From: an uncultured Oscillibacter sp.
GTDB taxonomy: Bacteria > Bacillota > Clostridia > Oscillospirales > Oscillospiraceae
Assembly (NCBI GenBank): GCA_905234565.1
Contig: CAJOHW010000007.1
Span: 1-42,559 of the forward strand
Direction: 5' to 3'
DNA: 42,559 nt
Below are positions 8,069-16,757 of this stretch, one piece after another. The notes beneath the pieces were generated by a model that saw only the letters and a list, made by a program, of their open reading frames with translations, made no database searches and was not told the origin of the DNA. The translations under genes were made by a program, and so were the position numbers. Each line of letters starts with the position of its first letter. The stretch's first letter is position 1.

Positions 8069-8139
8069 GAAAGGCGGTGGTGCGTATCGGGACACGGGAC
8101 ACGGAGACAGGTAAAACAATTCACAGGAGGTGAGCGAGA

Positions 8140-9234
8140 ATGGAAATGGCGCTTCAGGCCATGGACCAGGTGATCCAGGCCGGCAGTACCGCCCAAAGCC
8201 CCCCGGGTAAGACCGGGAAGGCCGGCAAGTCCTCCCAGGACAGCCAGGACTTTGGCGGCATGGTGCGCCAGAAGCAGCAGCAGAAGCAGGAGACGGCCAA
8301 ATCCGCCCAGAAGTCTTCCCAGTCCTCCGGCGATGTCCGGAAACCCCAGGCGGAGGCCCAGGACACGGACACCCCCCGGGAGGAGGAGATCCCGGCGGAA
8401 CAGTACGTATTGGCGGCGGCGCTGGTGATGCAGCCTCTCTTGGAACTGGTGACGGCCAACATCCTGCCCCAGGAGGCGTTGAAGGATGTGGAGATCGCCC
8501 CGGTGTTTCTGCCGGAGGTGCAGATTGAGGCGGTGTCGGACCTGCCGGTGGAGCGTCCCGCGGAGGACAACGGCCAGGCCCTGCTCCAACAGGAGGATCA
8601 GGAGGAACAGACGCAGTTCCAGTTCACGGCGGAGGACACCCCCCAGTTTATGGACCGCCCCGTGGAGGAACAGCGGGAAGAGCGCCCGGAGGACACGGTC
8701 CAGACGGAGGATACCCAGTGGGAGGCCCCGGTGTTCGGCTATATGGAAGCAACGCCCGTGAAAGTGGCCTCTACGCCGGACAGGCCCATTGAATTGGAGG
8801 CGGAGGACGGCATCGAACAGCTGGGCCTTCGTATGGAGCCCTATGTGACGGGAGAGGACGGCGTCAGCCGGGTGGAGTTCACCTTGGAACCCGCAAGTTT
8901 GGGTAAGGTCACGGTCCAGATTGTCCATGAGGCGGACGGTACCCTGCACATTCAGATGAACGCCGCCACCCAGAAAGCGGCGGAACTCTTGCAGCGGGGC
9001 AGCGGCCATTTGGAACAGCTCCTTATGACGGACACCCGTCCGGATGTGCGCATTGAGGTGCGGAACACCCAGGATCCCCAGGCTCTGTACTATATGGACC
9101 CCAATGGCAGCGGTCAGGACCGCCAGCAGAGGGGCCAGCAGCACCGCCAGAACCAGAATCAGGACCGGCGGCATCCCCGGGACTTCCTCCAACAGCTCCG
9201 GCTGGGACTGGTGGAACTGAGTAACGCGGGGTAG
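8140..9234 (+). CDS. fliK: Flagellar hook-length control protein FliK
   Basis: FliK is an exported molecular ruler that switches the export gate from hook to filament substrates. The 364-residue product has a Ser/Gln/Lys-rich, low-complexity N-terminal part and an acidic middle, as in the family. The conserved C-terminal domain (about residues 240-320) reads VEFTLEPASLGKVTVQIVHEADGTLHIQM, matching the Flg_hook 'L.P..LG.v.v.i....g.l.v.f' pattern. A Gln/Asn/Arg-rich tail follows. ATG 8140 has GGAGGTGAG upstream. It is followed after 12 bp by flgD, its expected partner. Confidence 0.92.
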   Translation: MEMALQAMDQVIQAGSTAQSPPGKTGKAGKSSQDSQDFGGMVRQKQQQKQETAKSAQKSSQSSGDVRKPQAEAQDTDTPREEEIPAEQYVLAAALVMQPLLELVTANILPQEALKDVEIAPVFLPEVQIEAVSDLPVERPAEDNGQALLQQEDQEEQTQFQFTAEDTPQFMDRPVEEQREERPEDTVQTEDTQWEAPVFGYMEATPVKVASTPDRPIELEAEDGIEQLGLRMEPYVTGEDGVSRVEFTLEPASLGKVTVQIVHEADGTLHIQMNAATQKAAELLQRGSGHLEQLLMTDTRPDVRIEVRNTQDPQALYYMDPNGSGQDRQQRGQQHRQNQNQDRRHPRDFLQQLRLGLVELSNAG

Positions 9235-9246
9235 AACGGAGGAACC

Positions 9247-9894
9247 ATGAGCAGTTATTACACCGACTTAAACGGCATTGTGTCCACAGGATTGGACATC
9301 CGGCCTTCCAGCGGCGCGGTGTCCGTGGACCACACCACCAACGCAAGGGCGGGACAGTCTTTGGAATTCGGCGACTTCCTGCAGCTGATGGTGGCCACCT
9401 TCCAGAACCAGACCATGGACAGCAGCGCCAGCATCAGCGACATGATGAACCAGATGGTCCAGATGTCCGTGGTGCAGACTTTGACGAACCTGAACACCCT
9501 CATTACGGAGACTTCCAATCTCTCCTACGCCGCCTCCCTGGTGGGCAAGAACGTGATCATCGCCCAGCAGAACGGCAGCGAGACGAAACAGATTGAAGGC
9601 ATCGTCACCGGCACCGGCACGTTGAACGGCAATCAGGTGGTGTTCCTGGGGAGCGACAGCTACTGGCTCTCGGATATCCTGGCCGTAGGGAAACTGCCCT
9701 CGGAGGATGGCGCGGCGTTGCAGGCGGCGGAAGAGGAAGCGGATCCCTTTGAGGACGAAGCACCCTATGCGGCGGCGGAACCCGGCGCGGCGGAGCAGAG
9801 CATGGCGGCTTCCGGCATGACGGCCCCCAAGGCGGAGGCGGAGGAGAATCCGGAGGAAGAACAGGACGAGGAGGCCGTGGAGGGCATCCTGTAA
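9247..9894 (+). CDS. flgD: Flagellar hook assembly (capping) protein FlgD
   Basis: FlgD caps the growing hook and directs FlgE polymerisation. The N-terminal core shows the family signature FGDFLQLMVATFQNQTMDSS (about residues 39-58; commonly 'FL.LL..QL..QDPL') and later TLTNLNTLITE and ASLVGKNVI. The 215-residue protein differs from ordinary FlgD: after about residue 155 it has an Ala/Glu-rich acidic tail of some 60 residues instead of the Ig/tudor-like hybrid domain of larger homologues. ATG 9247 follows ACGGAGGAACC. It lies between fliK and the TIGR02530-like gene. Confidence 0.92.
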   Translation: MSSYYTDLNGIVSTGLDIRPSSGAVSVDHTTNARAGQSLEFGDFLQLMVATFQNQTMDSSASISDMMNQMVQMSVVQTLTNLNTLITETSNLSYAASLVGKNVIIAQQNGSETKQIEGIVTGTGTLNGNQVVFLGSDSYWLSDILAVGKLPSEDGAALQAAEEEADPFEDEAPYAAAEPGAAEQSMAASGMTAPKAEAEENPEEEQDEEAVEGIL

Positions 9895-9986
9895 GGACCC
9901 AGGCGGCAGAAACAAGCGCGGATCGGAGGGATACGGTCCGGAGCCGGTTTTGACCGGAATTTATTTTGAAAGGAGGCCGGAGCATT

Positions 9987-10364
9987 GTGATTGACAGGCT
10001 GGAAAGGACGCGGCAGACAGTCGGAAGCGCCGGCGGCGCGGTTCCCGGCGGGAGAACCGGAGGGAATGGCGCGGGAGCGTTTGGGGCGATGCTCCAGCAG
10101 CAGCTGGACAGCCGGGTGAATTTCTCCAAGCACGCCCTGGCCCGGGCAGAGGAGCGGGGCATCGAATTGACCCCGGATCTGGTGGGCAGGCTGGCAAACA
10201 GCGTGGAGAGGGCCCAGGAGAAGGGCGCGAAAAACATCGTGGCCTTTGACAGCACCCAGGCGTTCATCATCAACATCCCCTATGGCCGGGTGATCACCAC
10301 CATGAGCCAGGAGGAGATGAAAGAAAACATCTTTACCAATATCGACGGCGCCGTGCTTTTATAA
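9987..10364 (+). CDS. TIGR02530-type flagellar operon protein
   Basis: This 125-residue protein matches the small family found between flgD and flgE in many Gram-positive fla operons, of unclear role. The conserved part reads FSKHALARAEERGIELTPD, then AQEKGAKNIVAFDSTQAFIIN and, near the C-terminus, IFTNIDGAVLL. The N-terminal 40 residues are Gly/Arg-rich and poorly conserved. GTG 9987 is chosen because AAGGAGG (9969-9975) precedes it; an upstream in-frame TTG at 9966 would place the Shine-Dalgarno inside the gene. An assembly role tied to hook formation is inferred from position only. Confidence 0.85.
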   Translation: MIDRLERTRQTVGSAGGAVPGGRTGGNGAGAFGAMLQQQLDSRVNFSKHALARAEERGIELTPDLVGRLANSVERAQEKGAKNIVAFDSTQAFIINIPYGRVITTMSQEEMKENIFTNIDGAVLL

Positions 10365-10490
10365 ACCCCAATCCCCCAAAAAACGGGGACTGGACCGCGA
10401 AACCGGCAGGTCCTATTGCAGGATGTCGGGGGGATCCGCCCGATTGACGGATCCCCGGCGGCGCTCCGAAATGAAAAGGAGAGCAAAGCT

Positions 10491-11609
10491 ATGACTGGAG
10501 CCATGTACGCATCCGTAGCGGGGCTGAAAACCCATATGGAAGCGCTGAACGTCATCGGCAACAACATTTCCAACGTCAACACCTATGGCTATAAGGCCAC
10601 CCGCTATACCTTCGACGAGGCACTGTATACCATGGTGCGCTCCGGGTCCAACGGCACGGAGGAGATCGGCGGCAACAACCCCGCCCAGGTGGGATTCGGC
10701 TGCTCCATCGGCACCATTGACCTGGACATGAGCACCAAGACCTTTAACCCCACCGCCCACGGCCTGGACAGCATGATCGATGGCGACGGCTTCTTCCTCA
10801 TGGGGGACAAGACGAAACTGGGCGTCACCACCCAGGCCGCCCTGAACGGCATGAACCTGAGCCGCCTGGGGAACTTTGAGTTCGATGGCAGCGGCTACTT
10901 AGTGGACGGCGCGGGCCAGGTGGTCTACGGCTTCCTCAACACCGCGGGCCCGGAGGACAATCCCAATTTCAGCACCATCTTGACGGCCATCCGCCTTCCG
11001 TACTATAATAACCAGACGAAGGAGATCTTCATGCCGGAGGAGACGGAGGGGGACGACGCCGGCGCAGGCGCGGCCAGCGGGCCCCAGGTGGTGGACAGCC
11101 CCACGGCCACGGAAGCCCTGGCGGAGGCCGCCAACAACGGGGAAACCAACGCCTTCCCGGAGTTTGAGCGGCTGAACGTGGACACCGTCACCATCGACAA
11201 GACCGGCTGCATCACCGCCATCACCCGGGATGACATCCAGGTGGTGCTGGGGTATGTGGCCATCGGCAAGGTGGACAGCCCCAACGGCGTGACCCATACG
11301 GACGGCCGGTACTACCAGGCCCTGGGCGGCGCGGGCAACGTCCATCTCACCACCATCGGCGGCGTGGTCCGCTATCCCCTGGTGGACGAGAACGGCCAGC
11401 CTATCGGCGGCGGGGATGACTCCCAGCGGCTGATCATCGAGAGCGCCGGCGACTCGAAACTCCGTCCCGGCGGGCTGGAGTCCTCCGGCACGGACCTGGC
11501 GGACGAGATCAGCCACATGATCGTCATCCAGAGGGGCTATCAGGCCAACACCCGGATCGTGACGGTGACGGACTCCATGCTGGAAGAGTTAATCAATATG
11601 AAGCGGTAA
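10491..11609 (+). CDS. flgE: Flagellar hook protein FlgE
   Basis: FlgE polymerises into the hook outside the cell. The 372-residue product starts MTGAMYASVAGLKTHMEALN, followed by VIGNNISNVNTYGYK, the hallmark of axial proteins. The C-terminus ends with SGTDLADEISHMIVIQRGYQ and ANTRIVTVTDSMLEELINMKR, as expected. The central variable part has a Gly/Ala/Glu-rich loop near residues 182-200. ATG 10491 follows AAAAGGAGAGC; an in-frame extension to 10416 lacks such a site. Flanked by the TIGR02530 gene and flbD, the canonical order. Confidence 0.92.
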   Translation: MTGAMYASVAGLKTHMEALNVIGNNISNVNTYGYKATRYTFDEALYTMVRSGSNGTEEIGGNNPAQVGFGCSIGTIDLDMSTKTFNPTAHGLDSMIDGDGFFLMGDKTKLGVTTQAALNGMNLSRLGNFEFDGSGYLVDGAGQVVYGFLNTAGPEDNPNFSTILTAIRLPYYNNQTKEIFMPEETEGDDAGAGAASGPQVVDSPTATEALAEAANNGETNAFPEFERLNVDTVTIDKTGCITAITRDDIQVVLGYVAIGKVDSPNGVTHTDGRYYQALGGAGNVHLTTIGGVVRYPLVDENGQPIGGGDDSQRLIIESAGDSKLRPGGLESSGTDLADEISHMIVIQRGYQANTRIVTVTDSMLEELINMKR

Positions 11610-11618
11610 TTCCGGACT

Positions 11619-11650
11619 CCTGTCCGGCGGAGAGACTTCCGCCGGACAGG
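11619..11650. other. 13-bp hairpin between flgE and flbD
   Basis: CCTGTCCGGCGGA (11619-11631) pairs perfectly with TCCGCCGGACAGG (11638-11650) around a 6-nt loop. There is no T run, so termination is unlikely. It may protect the flgE mRNA 3' end or set differential expression before flbD. Confidence 0.6.
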
Positions 11651-11669
11651 AACGTGGAAAGGAGTTCCT

Positions 11670-11891
11670 ATGATTCTGCTGACGAAAACCTCCAAGGAGC
11701 GCTTCCTGCTCAACCACAACCAGATCGAGTGCATCGAGACGATCCCGGAGACCCGGGTGGTGATGATGAACCACGATTATTATCTTGTGCAGGAGAGTGT
11801 GGAGGAGATTGTGAAAAAAATCGCGGAGTACAACGCCAAGGTGCTGGACATCCGGCGGGAAGTGTCCGTCATGGACAAGCGGAGAAAGTAA
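11670..11891 (+). CDS. flbD: Flagellar protein FlbD/SwrD family
   Basis: The 73-residue product begins MILLTKTSKERFLLNHNQIECIE, followed by ETIPETRVVMMNHDYYLVQE, closely fitting the small FlbD (SwrD) family encoded next to flgE in Firmicutes and spirochaetes. In B. subtilis SwrD raises motor torque, probably through the stator. Here it directly precedes motA and motB, which fits that role. ATG 11670 follows GGAAAGGAG. The gene is bracketed by two strong hairpins (11619-11650 and 11922-11957). Confidence 0.88.
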   Translation: MILLTKTSKERFLLNHNQIECIETIPETRVVMMNHDYYLVQESVEEIVKKIAEYNAKVLDIRREVSVMDKRRK

Positions 11892-11921
11892 ACAGGAAAC
11901 AAAAAGGACGAATTTGGCGGC

Positions 11922-11957
11922 TGGCGAAATGCCGTGGATGCGGACGGCCTTTCGCCA
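11922..11957. other. Long hairpin between flbD and motA
   Basis: TGGCGAAA (11922-11929) pairs with TTTCGCCA (11950-11957), and GCCGT (11931-11935) with ACGGC (11944-11948), with one internal T/C mismatch and an 8-nt loop. No U tract follows. The hairpin lies 45 bp before motA and may be a processing or stability element. Confidence 0.55.
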
Positions 11958-12002
11958 ACCCCCAGGGGCGGACTATGAGAAAGGTATGAGGCGGAAAGAG
12001 CT

Positions 12003-12791
12003 ATGAATATTGCGTACATCGTGGGATTGGTACTGTCCTTCGTGTTTATCCTTCTGGGAATGCTGGGCTTCCCGACCATCTCCGTGGATAAGCTGATGAA
12101 CTTCGTGGATATGCCCAGCGTCATGATCGTGGTGGGGTGTACCTTCGCCGTTCTGGCAGCCAGCGTGCCCACCTCCGCCCTGGCGGGAATCCCCAAGCAC
12201 ATCGGCATGGTGATGAATACCAATATGTTCAGCCCCATGACCTATATCGACCAGTTGACGGAAGTGGCCAACAAGGCGAGAAAAGACGGCCTTCTGAGTT
12301 TGGAAGGCATGGCGGCGGAACAGAAGGACCCCTTCTTCAAGCAGGCCATTATGCTGCTGGTGGACGGCAACGACGCCGACCGGGTGCGATTGGTGCTGGA
12401 AACGGATATCGAGCAGATGGCCGCCCGGCACGACGTAGGCGCGGCCATGTACGAGAAAGGCTCCGCCGTGGCCCCGGCCTTCGGCATGGTGGGGACCCTG
12501 TGCGGACTCATCAATATGTGTAAGGGCCTGAATATGTCCGACGGCAGCTCCAGCTTAGGCGACGACATGGGCACCGCCATGATTACGACGATGTACGGCT
12601 GTATCCTGGCCCATATGGTCTTCGGGCCTATCGCCGCCCACCTGCGGACCCGGGCGGATGAAGAGATTCTTTGCAAACAGATCATCGTGGAGGGCATCAC
12701 CGGCATCCAGGCCGGAGAAAACCCGAAATTCCTGCGGGAGCGGCTGCTGACCTTCGTGGCCCAGAACGCCCGCAGCGCCGACAAGGGCTGA
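12003..12791 (+). CDS. motA: Flagellar motor stator protein MotA
   Basis: MotA forms the ion-channel stator with MotB and pushes on FliG. The 262-residue product has four membrane segments: near residues 3-22, 38-58, and two later around 155-175 and 195-215. It contains the cytoplasmic loop motif KARKDGLLSLEGMAAE with the family's conserved charged residues, and the PAFGMVGTLCGLINM membrane segment typical of MotA/PomA. ATG 12003 follows GGCGGAAAGAGC. Coupling ion (H+ or Na+) cannot be decided. It occupies the slot where related operons carry fliL. Confidence 0.93.
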   Translation: MNIAYIVGLVLSFVFILLGMLGFPTISVDKLMNFVDMPSVMIVVGCTFAVLAASVPTSALAGIPKHIGMVMNTNMFSPMTYIDQLTEVANKARKDGLLSLEGMAAEQKDPFFKQAIMLLVDGNDADRVRLVLETDIEQMAARHDVGAAMYEKGSAVAPAFGMVGTLCGLINMCKGLNMSDGSSSLGDDMGTAMITTMYGCILAHMVFGPIAAHLRTRADEEILCKQIIVEGITGIQAGENPKFLRERLLTFVAQNARSADKG

Positions 12792-12829
12792 ACCCCGTGG
12801 GCGCGGGATCCGTGTAAGGAGGAGATTTC

Positions 12830-13672
12830 GTGGCAGTCAAGCGCAAGAGCGGCGGAGGCGGAGGCGGCGCCAACTGGATGGATACCTATGGCGACATGGT
12901 GACGCTGCTGATGTGCTTTTTCGTGTTGCTCTATTCCATGTCCACCATCAGTGAGGACAAGTTCAAGGCCATCGTCCAGAGCTTCAACCCCAGCGCCCTG
13001 GACGAGACCAACAGCGTGGCGGGGTTTGAAGGTCCCCTGGCGGACGAGGCGGAGGGCATCGGCTCCGCCTGGGGCATGACCGAGGCGGAACTGACGGAGG
13101 ACGATGTGGACGCCGCCTTGCAGCAGCTGGCGGAGGCCTTAAAGGCCATGGCGGACCAGAGCGGCCAGGCCCAGAACATTGAAGTTACAAAGGGAGACGG
13201 GTACGTCTTTGTCTCCTTTAATGACGCGGTCTTTTTTGAGGGGGACCGGTACAGCCTGTTAAAACGGGGGCAGGAGATTTTGGACGTGGTGGCGGAGGCC
13301 CTGAACGAGGCGGCGCCCGCCATTGACGAACTGCGGATTCTGGGCCACACCGCCCAGGCCAGTCCCGACCGGCCCAACAACGTGTCCAACGACCGCTTCC
13401 TGGCCTCCAACCGGGCCACGGAAGTGACGGTGTATTTGCAGCCCCGGGTGGTGATCTCTCCGGCCCGGATCGTCAGCGTGGGATACGGCCAGCACCGGCC
13501 CGTTGACAGCAACGCCACCCGGGAGACCCGGGCCCATAACCGGCGGGTGGAGATGATCATCACGGGTATGAACCTCTTTAACCAGATGGGCGACAGCTTG
13601 GAACAGTACAGCAGCCTGCGTACCGGCGAGGCGGAGGCTCCCACGGAGATCCCCATGCCTGAAACCGAATAG
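12830..13672 (+). CDS. motB: Flagellar motor stator protein MotB
   Basis: MotB anchors the stator to peptidoglycan and supplies the ion-binding Asp. The single membrane helix follows a Lys/Gly-rich N-terminus, and the critical Asp is D22 in MDTYGDMVTLLMCFFVLLYS. The C-terminal OmpA/MotB peptidoglycan-binding domain spans about residues 150-250, including ILGHTAQ, NDRFLASNRATEV and GYGQHRPVDSNATRETRAHN, then RRVEMIITG. GTG 12830 has AAGGAGGAG eight bases upstream. It lies 38 bp after motA. Confidence 0.94.
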   Translation: MAVKRKSGGGGGGANWMDTYGDMVTLLMCFFVLLYSMSTISEDKFKAIVQSFNPSALDETNSVAGFEGPLADEAEGIGSAWGMTEAELTEDDVDAALQQLAEALKAMADQSGQAQNIEVTKGDGYVFVSFNDAVFFEGDRYSLLKRGQEILDVVAEALNEAAPAIDELRILGHTAQASPDRPNNVSNDRFLASNRATEVTVYLQPRVVISPARIVSVGYGQHRPVDSNATRETRAHNRRVEMIITGMNLFNQMGDSLEQYSSLRTGEAEAPTEIPMPETE

Positions 13673-13782
13673 CTGTCCCGGAGGCCGGGGCAGATTCCCC
13701 GAGACCACCGGGGCCTCCGTGGGACCGAATCGTCATCTGAATGAGCGCGGACAGAGCATGGAGGCAGGAGAGAGGACAGCCA

Positions 13783-14790
13783 ATGGCAGAGGTATTATCA
13801 CAAAGTCAAATAGACGCGCTTATCAACGCCGCCTTCAGCGGCGAGTCGGAGGCTGCGGAGGAAAAGCCCAAAGAGAAATATATCCGGTACGATTTCCGCA
13901 GCCCCCGAAAATATACCAAGGAACGCCTGAAGATGCTCAACAGCGTGTTCGAAAACTACTCCAAGGTCCTCACCACGCGGATCAACGCCTTAGTCCACGC
14001 CACCTGCGAAGTTGAGGTTGACACGGTGGACGAACAGCGGTATTATGAGTTTTCAAACGCCCTGTTAGAGGGCGAGGTGGTGTCCCTGGCCTACCTGATC
14101 CTCAACGAGGAACGGGAGGAGTCCCCCATGATCGTCTGCGCGTCCCCCAGCATCATGATCAGTATGTTCGACCGATTGTGCGGCGGCACCGGGGATGTGA
14201 GCGACCTGCCCTCCGATTACGCCTATACGGACGTGGATTTGAGCCTGTACCAGCACCTGATTTCGGAGTTCATCAGCCTCATGCCCGGGAGCTGGGAGAA
14301 CTACCTGCACCTGGATTTCCAGTTTGGCCGGGTGGAGACAAACCCCACCCTGGTGCAGCTCATCGGCCTGGAGGAGACCGTGGTGGTGGTGAGCATCAAC
14401 CTGAGCTTCTCCAACTGCAGCGGGCGGATCGACATCTGCCTGCCCGACGACGTACTCAGCCGGATCTTCGCCGACATCACCCGCCAGAACGCTGCCCTGC
14501 GCCGCCAGCTGGAGGACCACTCCGACGAGATCTACTATCATTTGAGCGATTCCGAACTGCCCATCACCGCGGAACTGGGCCGGGCCGTGGTCCGCCTGCG
14601 GGATATCTACAATTTGAATGTGGGCGATGTCATCGACCTGAACATGAAAAAAGATTCGCCTGTATCGCTGCGCATCGGCGACCGCCAGTGGTTTACTGGG
14701 CTCATGGGCGTGGATGATAAGCGTGTGGCGGTAAAGATACAGGATGTGTACCACATAGAGGGAGGGAGAAAGCAGGAAGATGAGCAGTGA
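13783..14790 (+). CDS. fliM: Flagellar motor switch protein FliM
   Basis: FliM is the C-ring protein whose N-terminal peptide binds CheY-P to change rotation. The 335-residue product starts MAEVLSQSQIDALINAAFSG, the canonical CheY-docking motif, followed by a CheC-like middle domain (LINALVHATCEVEV region onward, with LMPGSWENYLHLDFQFGRVETNP) and a C-terminal SpoA/FliN-like domain (LGRAVVRLRDIYNLNVGDVI). ATG 13783 is chosen over ATG 13741 because it places the motif at the N-terminus and has GAGAGAGGA upstream. It overlaps fliY by 11 bp. Confidence 0.95.
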   Translation: MAEVLSQSQIDALINAAFSGESEAAEEKPKEKYIRYDFRSPRKYTKERLKMLNSVFENYSKVLTTRINALVHATCEVEVDTVDEQRYYEFSNALLEGEVVSLAYLILNEEREESPMIVCASPSIMISMFDRLCGGTGDVSDLPSDYAYTDVDLSLYQHLISEFISLMPGSWENYLHLDFQFGRVETNPTLVQLIGLEETVVVVSINLSFSNCSGRIDICLPDDVLSRIFADITRQNAALRRQLEDHSDEIYYHLSDSELPITAELGRAVVRLRDIYNLNVGDVIDLNMKKDSPVSLRIGDRQWFTGLMGVDDKRVAVKIQDVYHIEGGRKQEDEQ

Positions 14791-16276
14791 GTTGTTTACC
14801 CCCATGGAGATCGACGCCATAGGCGAAATCATGAACATCAGCCTGGGTTCCTCGGCTACGGCGGTCTCCAACCTGCTGGACCACCGGGTGGACATCACTA
14901 CGCCCAAGGTCAGCGTTGTCAACGCGGAGGAGTTCAGTCTGGGGGGCATCGATCCGGCCATCGGCGTGGAGATCAAATATGTGGCCGGACTGGACGGCAG
15001 CAACATTATGCTGCTGAAAATGCAGGATGTTAAAGTCATTGTGGACATCCTCATGGGGATGGAGACCCCGGAGGAGGAATTTGAGCTCAACGATCTGACC
15101 TTAAGCGCTGTGTGCGAGGTCATGAACCAGATGATGGGGGCGTCGTCTACGGCCCTGTCGGACTTCCTGGGCCGGGTGGTGAACATCTCCACTCCGGAGA
15201 CCTTCGACGGAAGCGACGTGGAGGCCATCCGCAAGGACTGGCTGCCCGTGTCCAGCGGCCCCATTGTGGTGGTGCAGTTCGCCCTGAGCATTGAGGGGTC
15301 CTTGAAGAGCGAGTTCATGAACGTCATGTCCGTGGGACTGGCCAAGGAACTGGTGTCCGGCTTCGGCCTGGGAGAGGACGAGGACTCCTCTGTGGTCATC
15401 GAGAACTCCGCGCCGCCCAGCGCCGGAGGCAAGAACCTGAGCCAGGCGGAGATCGAGGCCATGCTGGCGGCCCAGTCCGCCCCTGCTGCGCCCGAACCCG
15501 CGGCCGCTGGCGGCGGCGGTATGATGAGCCAGGAGGAAATCGAGCGGATGATGGCGGGCATGGCGTCCCCGGAACCCGCGGCACCTTCCGGCGGCGGTGG
15601 CGGCATGATGAGCCAGGAAGAGATCGAGCGGATGATGGCGGGCATGGCCGCGCCGGAACCCGCCCCGGCTCCCGCGGCGGCCTCCGGCGGAAAGATGAGC
15701 CAGGAGGAGATCGAGCGGATGATGGCCAGTATGGCCGCTCCCAGCCCGACTCCCGCTCCCCAGCCGGTACAGCCCGCCGCCCAGACACCTCAACTGCCCC
15801 AGATCCCCCAGGCCCCCATGTATCCCCCCTTCTACGGCTGGACCGGCCCCGACGGCAAGCCCATGCCTTACCCGCCCTATCCCCCCTATCCCTGGCCGGC
15901 TCCCCCCCAGCAGGAGGAAAAACAGGCGGAGAAGCGTCCGCCGGATCAGAAGGTCATCCACACTACCACCCCCAATATGCCCCGGCTGGAGGACGGCACG
16001 GAGCTGGACGTGGAGCAGACCCAGAACCTGGACCTCATTATGGGGGTGCCCCTGGAAATCGCCGTGGAGATTGGCCGGACCCGGAAGAAGGTGCAGGAGA
16101 TTTTGTCCCTGTCCAAAGGCTCCCTGGTGGTGCTGGACAAGCTGGCAGGCGATCAGGTGGACATCTACGTCAACGGCAAGCTGATTGCCCTGGGCGACGT
16201 GGTGGTCATCGACGACAACTTCGGCATCCGGATTACGGAGATCAAGCGCAAACCCGGTCTGGAGGACCTGTTCTAA
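14780..16276 (+). CDS. fliY: Flagellar motor switch phosphatase FliY with four CheY-docking-like motifs
   Basis: FliY is a C-ring protein combining a CheC-type CheY-P phosphatase with a FliN domain. In 498 residues I see two intact phosphatase signatures D/S-x3-E-x2-N-x22-P: D12/E16/N19 and S109/E113/N116. The C-terminal SpoA/FliN domain runs from about residue 415 (LIMGVPLEIAVEIGRTRKKV) to the end. The linker is exceptional: LSQAEIEAML (220-229) and three MSQEEIERMMA copies (249-262, 277-290, 306-319), all resembling the FliM N-terminal CheY-binding peptide. A Pro/Tyr-rich stretch follows (about 340-375). In B. subtilis a single such motif sits at the N-terminus, which here is plain CheC-like. 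Confidence 0.93.
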   Translation: MSSELFTPMEIDAIGEIMNISLGSSATAVSNLLDHRVDITTPKVSVVNAEEFSLGGIDPAIGVEIKYVAGLDGSNIMLLKMQDVKVIVDILMGMETPEEEFELNDLTLSAVCEVMNQMMGASSTALSDFLGRVVNISTPETFDGSDVEAIRKDWLPVSSGPIVVVQFALSIEGSLKSEFMNVMSVGLAKELVSGFGLGEDEDSSVVIENSAPPSAGGKNLSQAEIEAMLAAQSAPAAPEPAAAGGGGMMSQEEIERMMAGMASPEPAAPSGGGGGMMSQEEIERMMAGMAAPEPAPAPAAASGGKMSQEEIERMMASMAAPSPTPAPQPVQPAAQTPQLPQIPQAPMYPPFYGWTGPDGKPMPYPPYPPYPWPAPPQQEEKQAEKRPPDQKVIHTTTPNMPRLEDGTELDVEQTQNLDLIMGVPLEIAVEIGRTRKKVQEILSLSKGSLVVLDKLAGDQVDIYVNGKLIALGDVVVIDDNFGIRITEIKRKPGLEDLF

Positions 16277-16381
16277 GAAAGCGCAGCCGAAAAGGCTTGC
16301 GGCGGGCGGAAGCCCTGCCGCAATGAAAATAAATCCCAAAACTTTTGACAATACGGAAACGTAGGAAAGGAAGATGCGGCA

Positions 16382-16747
16382 ATGGCAAAGATCTTAATGG
16401 CTGACGACGCGGCCTTTATGAGGAAAGTCATTAAGGATACTCTCAGCAAGAACGGGTTCACCGATCTCTATGAGGCGGTGGACGGCGCGGACGCGGTGGC
16501 GAAGTTCGACGAGGTGGGCCCGGATCTGGTGATTCTGGACATCACCATGCCCAATATGGACGGCTTGGAGGCCCTGAAGGCCATCAAGGCCAAGAACCCC
16601 GCCGCCAACTGCATCATGTGCTCCGCCATGGGCCAGGAGGCCATGGTCATGGACGCCATCAAGTCCGGGGCCAAGGACTTCATCGTCAAGCCCTTTAAGC
16701 CCGACCGGATTATGAAGACCGTGACGGCGATTCTGGGCAATCCGTAA
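16382..16747 (+). CDS. cheY: Chemotaxis response regulator CheY
   Basis: CheY is phosphorylated by CheA and binds the switch. The 121-residue single receiver domain has all catalytic positions: D8 and D9, phospho-acceptor D53 (VILDITMPNMDG), S81 (CSAMGQ) and K103 (VKPF). No output domain is present. ATG 16382 follows AGGAAAGGAAGATGCGGCA. It lies 105 bp after fliY and 10 bp before fliO, the position of cheY in B. subtilis. The gap contains a TTGACA (16345-16350), but no fitting -10 was found. Confidence 0.94.
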   Translation: MAKILMADDAAFMRKVIKDTLSKNGFTDLYEAVDGADAVAKFDEVGPDLVILDITMPNMDGLEALKAIKAKNPAANCIMCSAMGQEAMVMDAIKSGAKDFIVKPFKPDRIMKTVTAILGNP

Positions 16748-16757
16748 GGGCGGGGGA

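Noticed and set aside
16345-16350. TTGACA upstream of cheY as a -35
   Set aside because: Nothing like a -10 is found 16-18 bp downstream, and the distance to ATG is only 31 bp.
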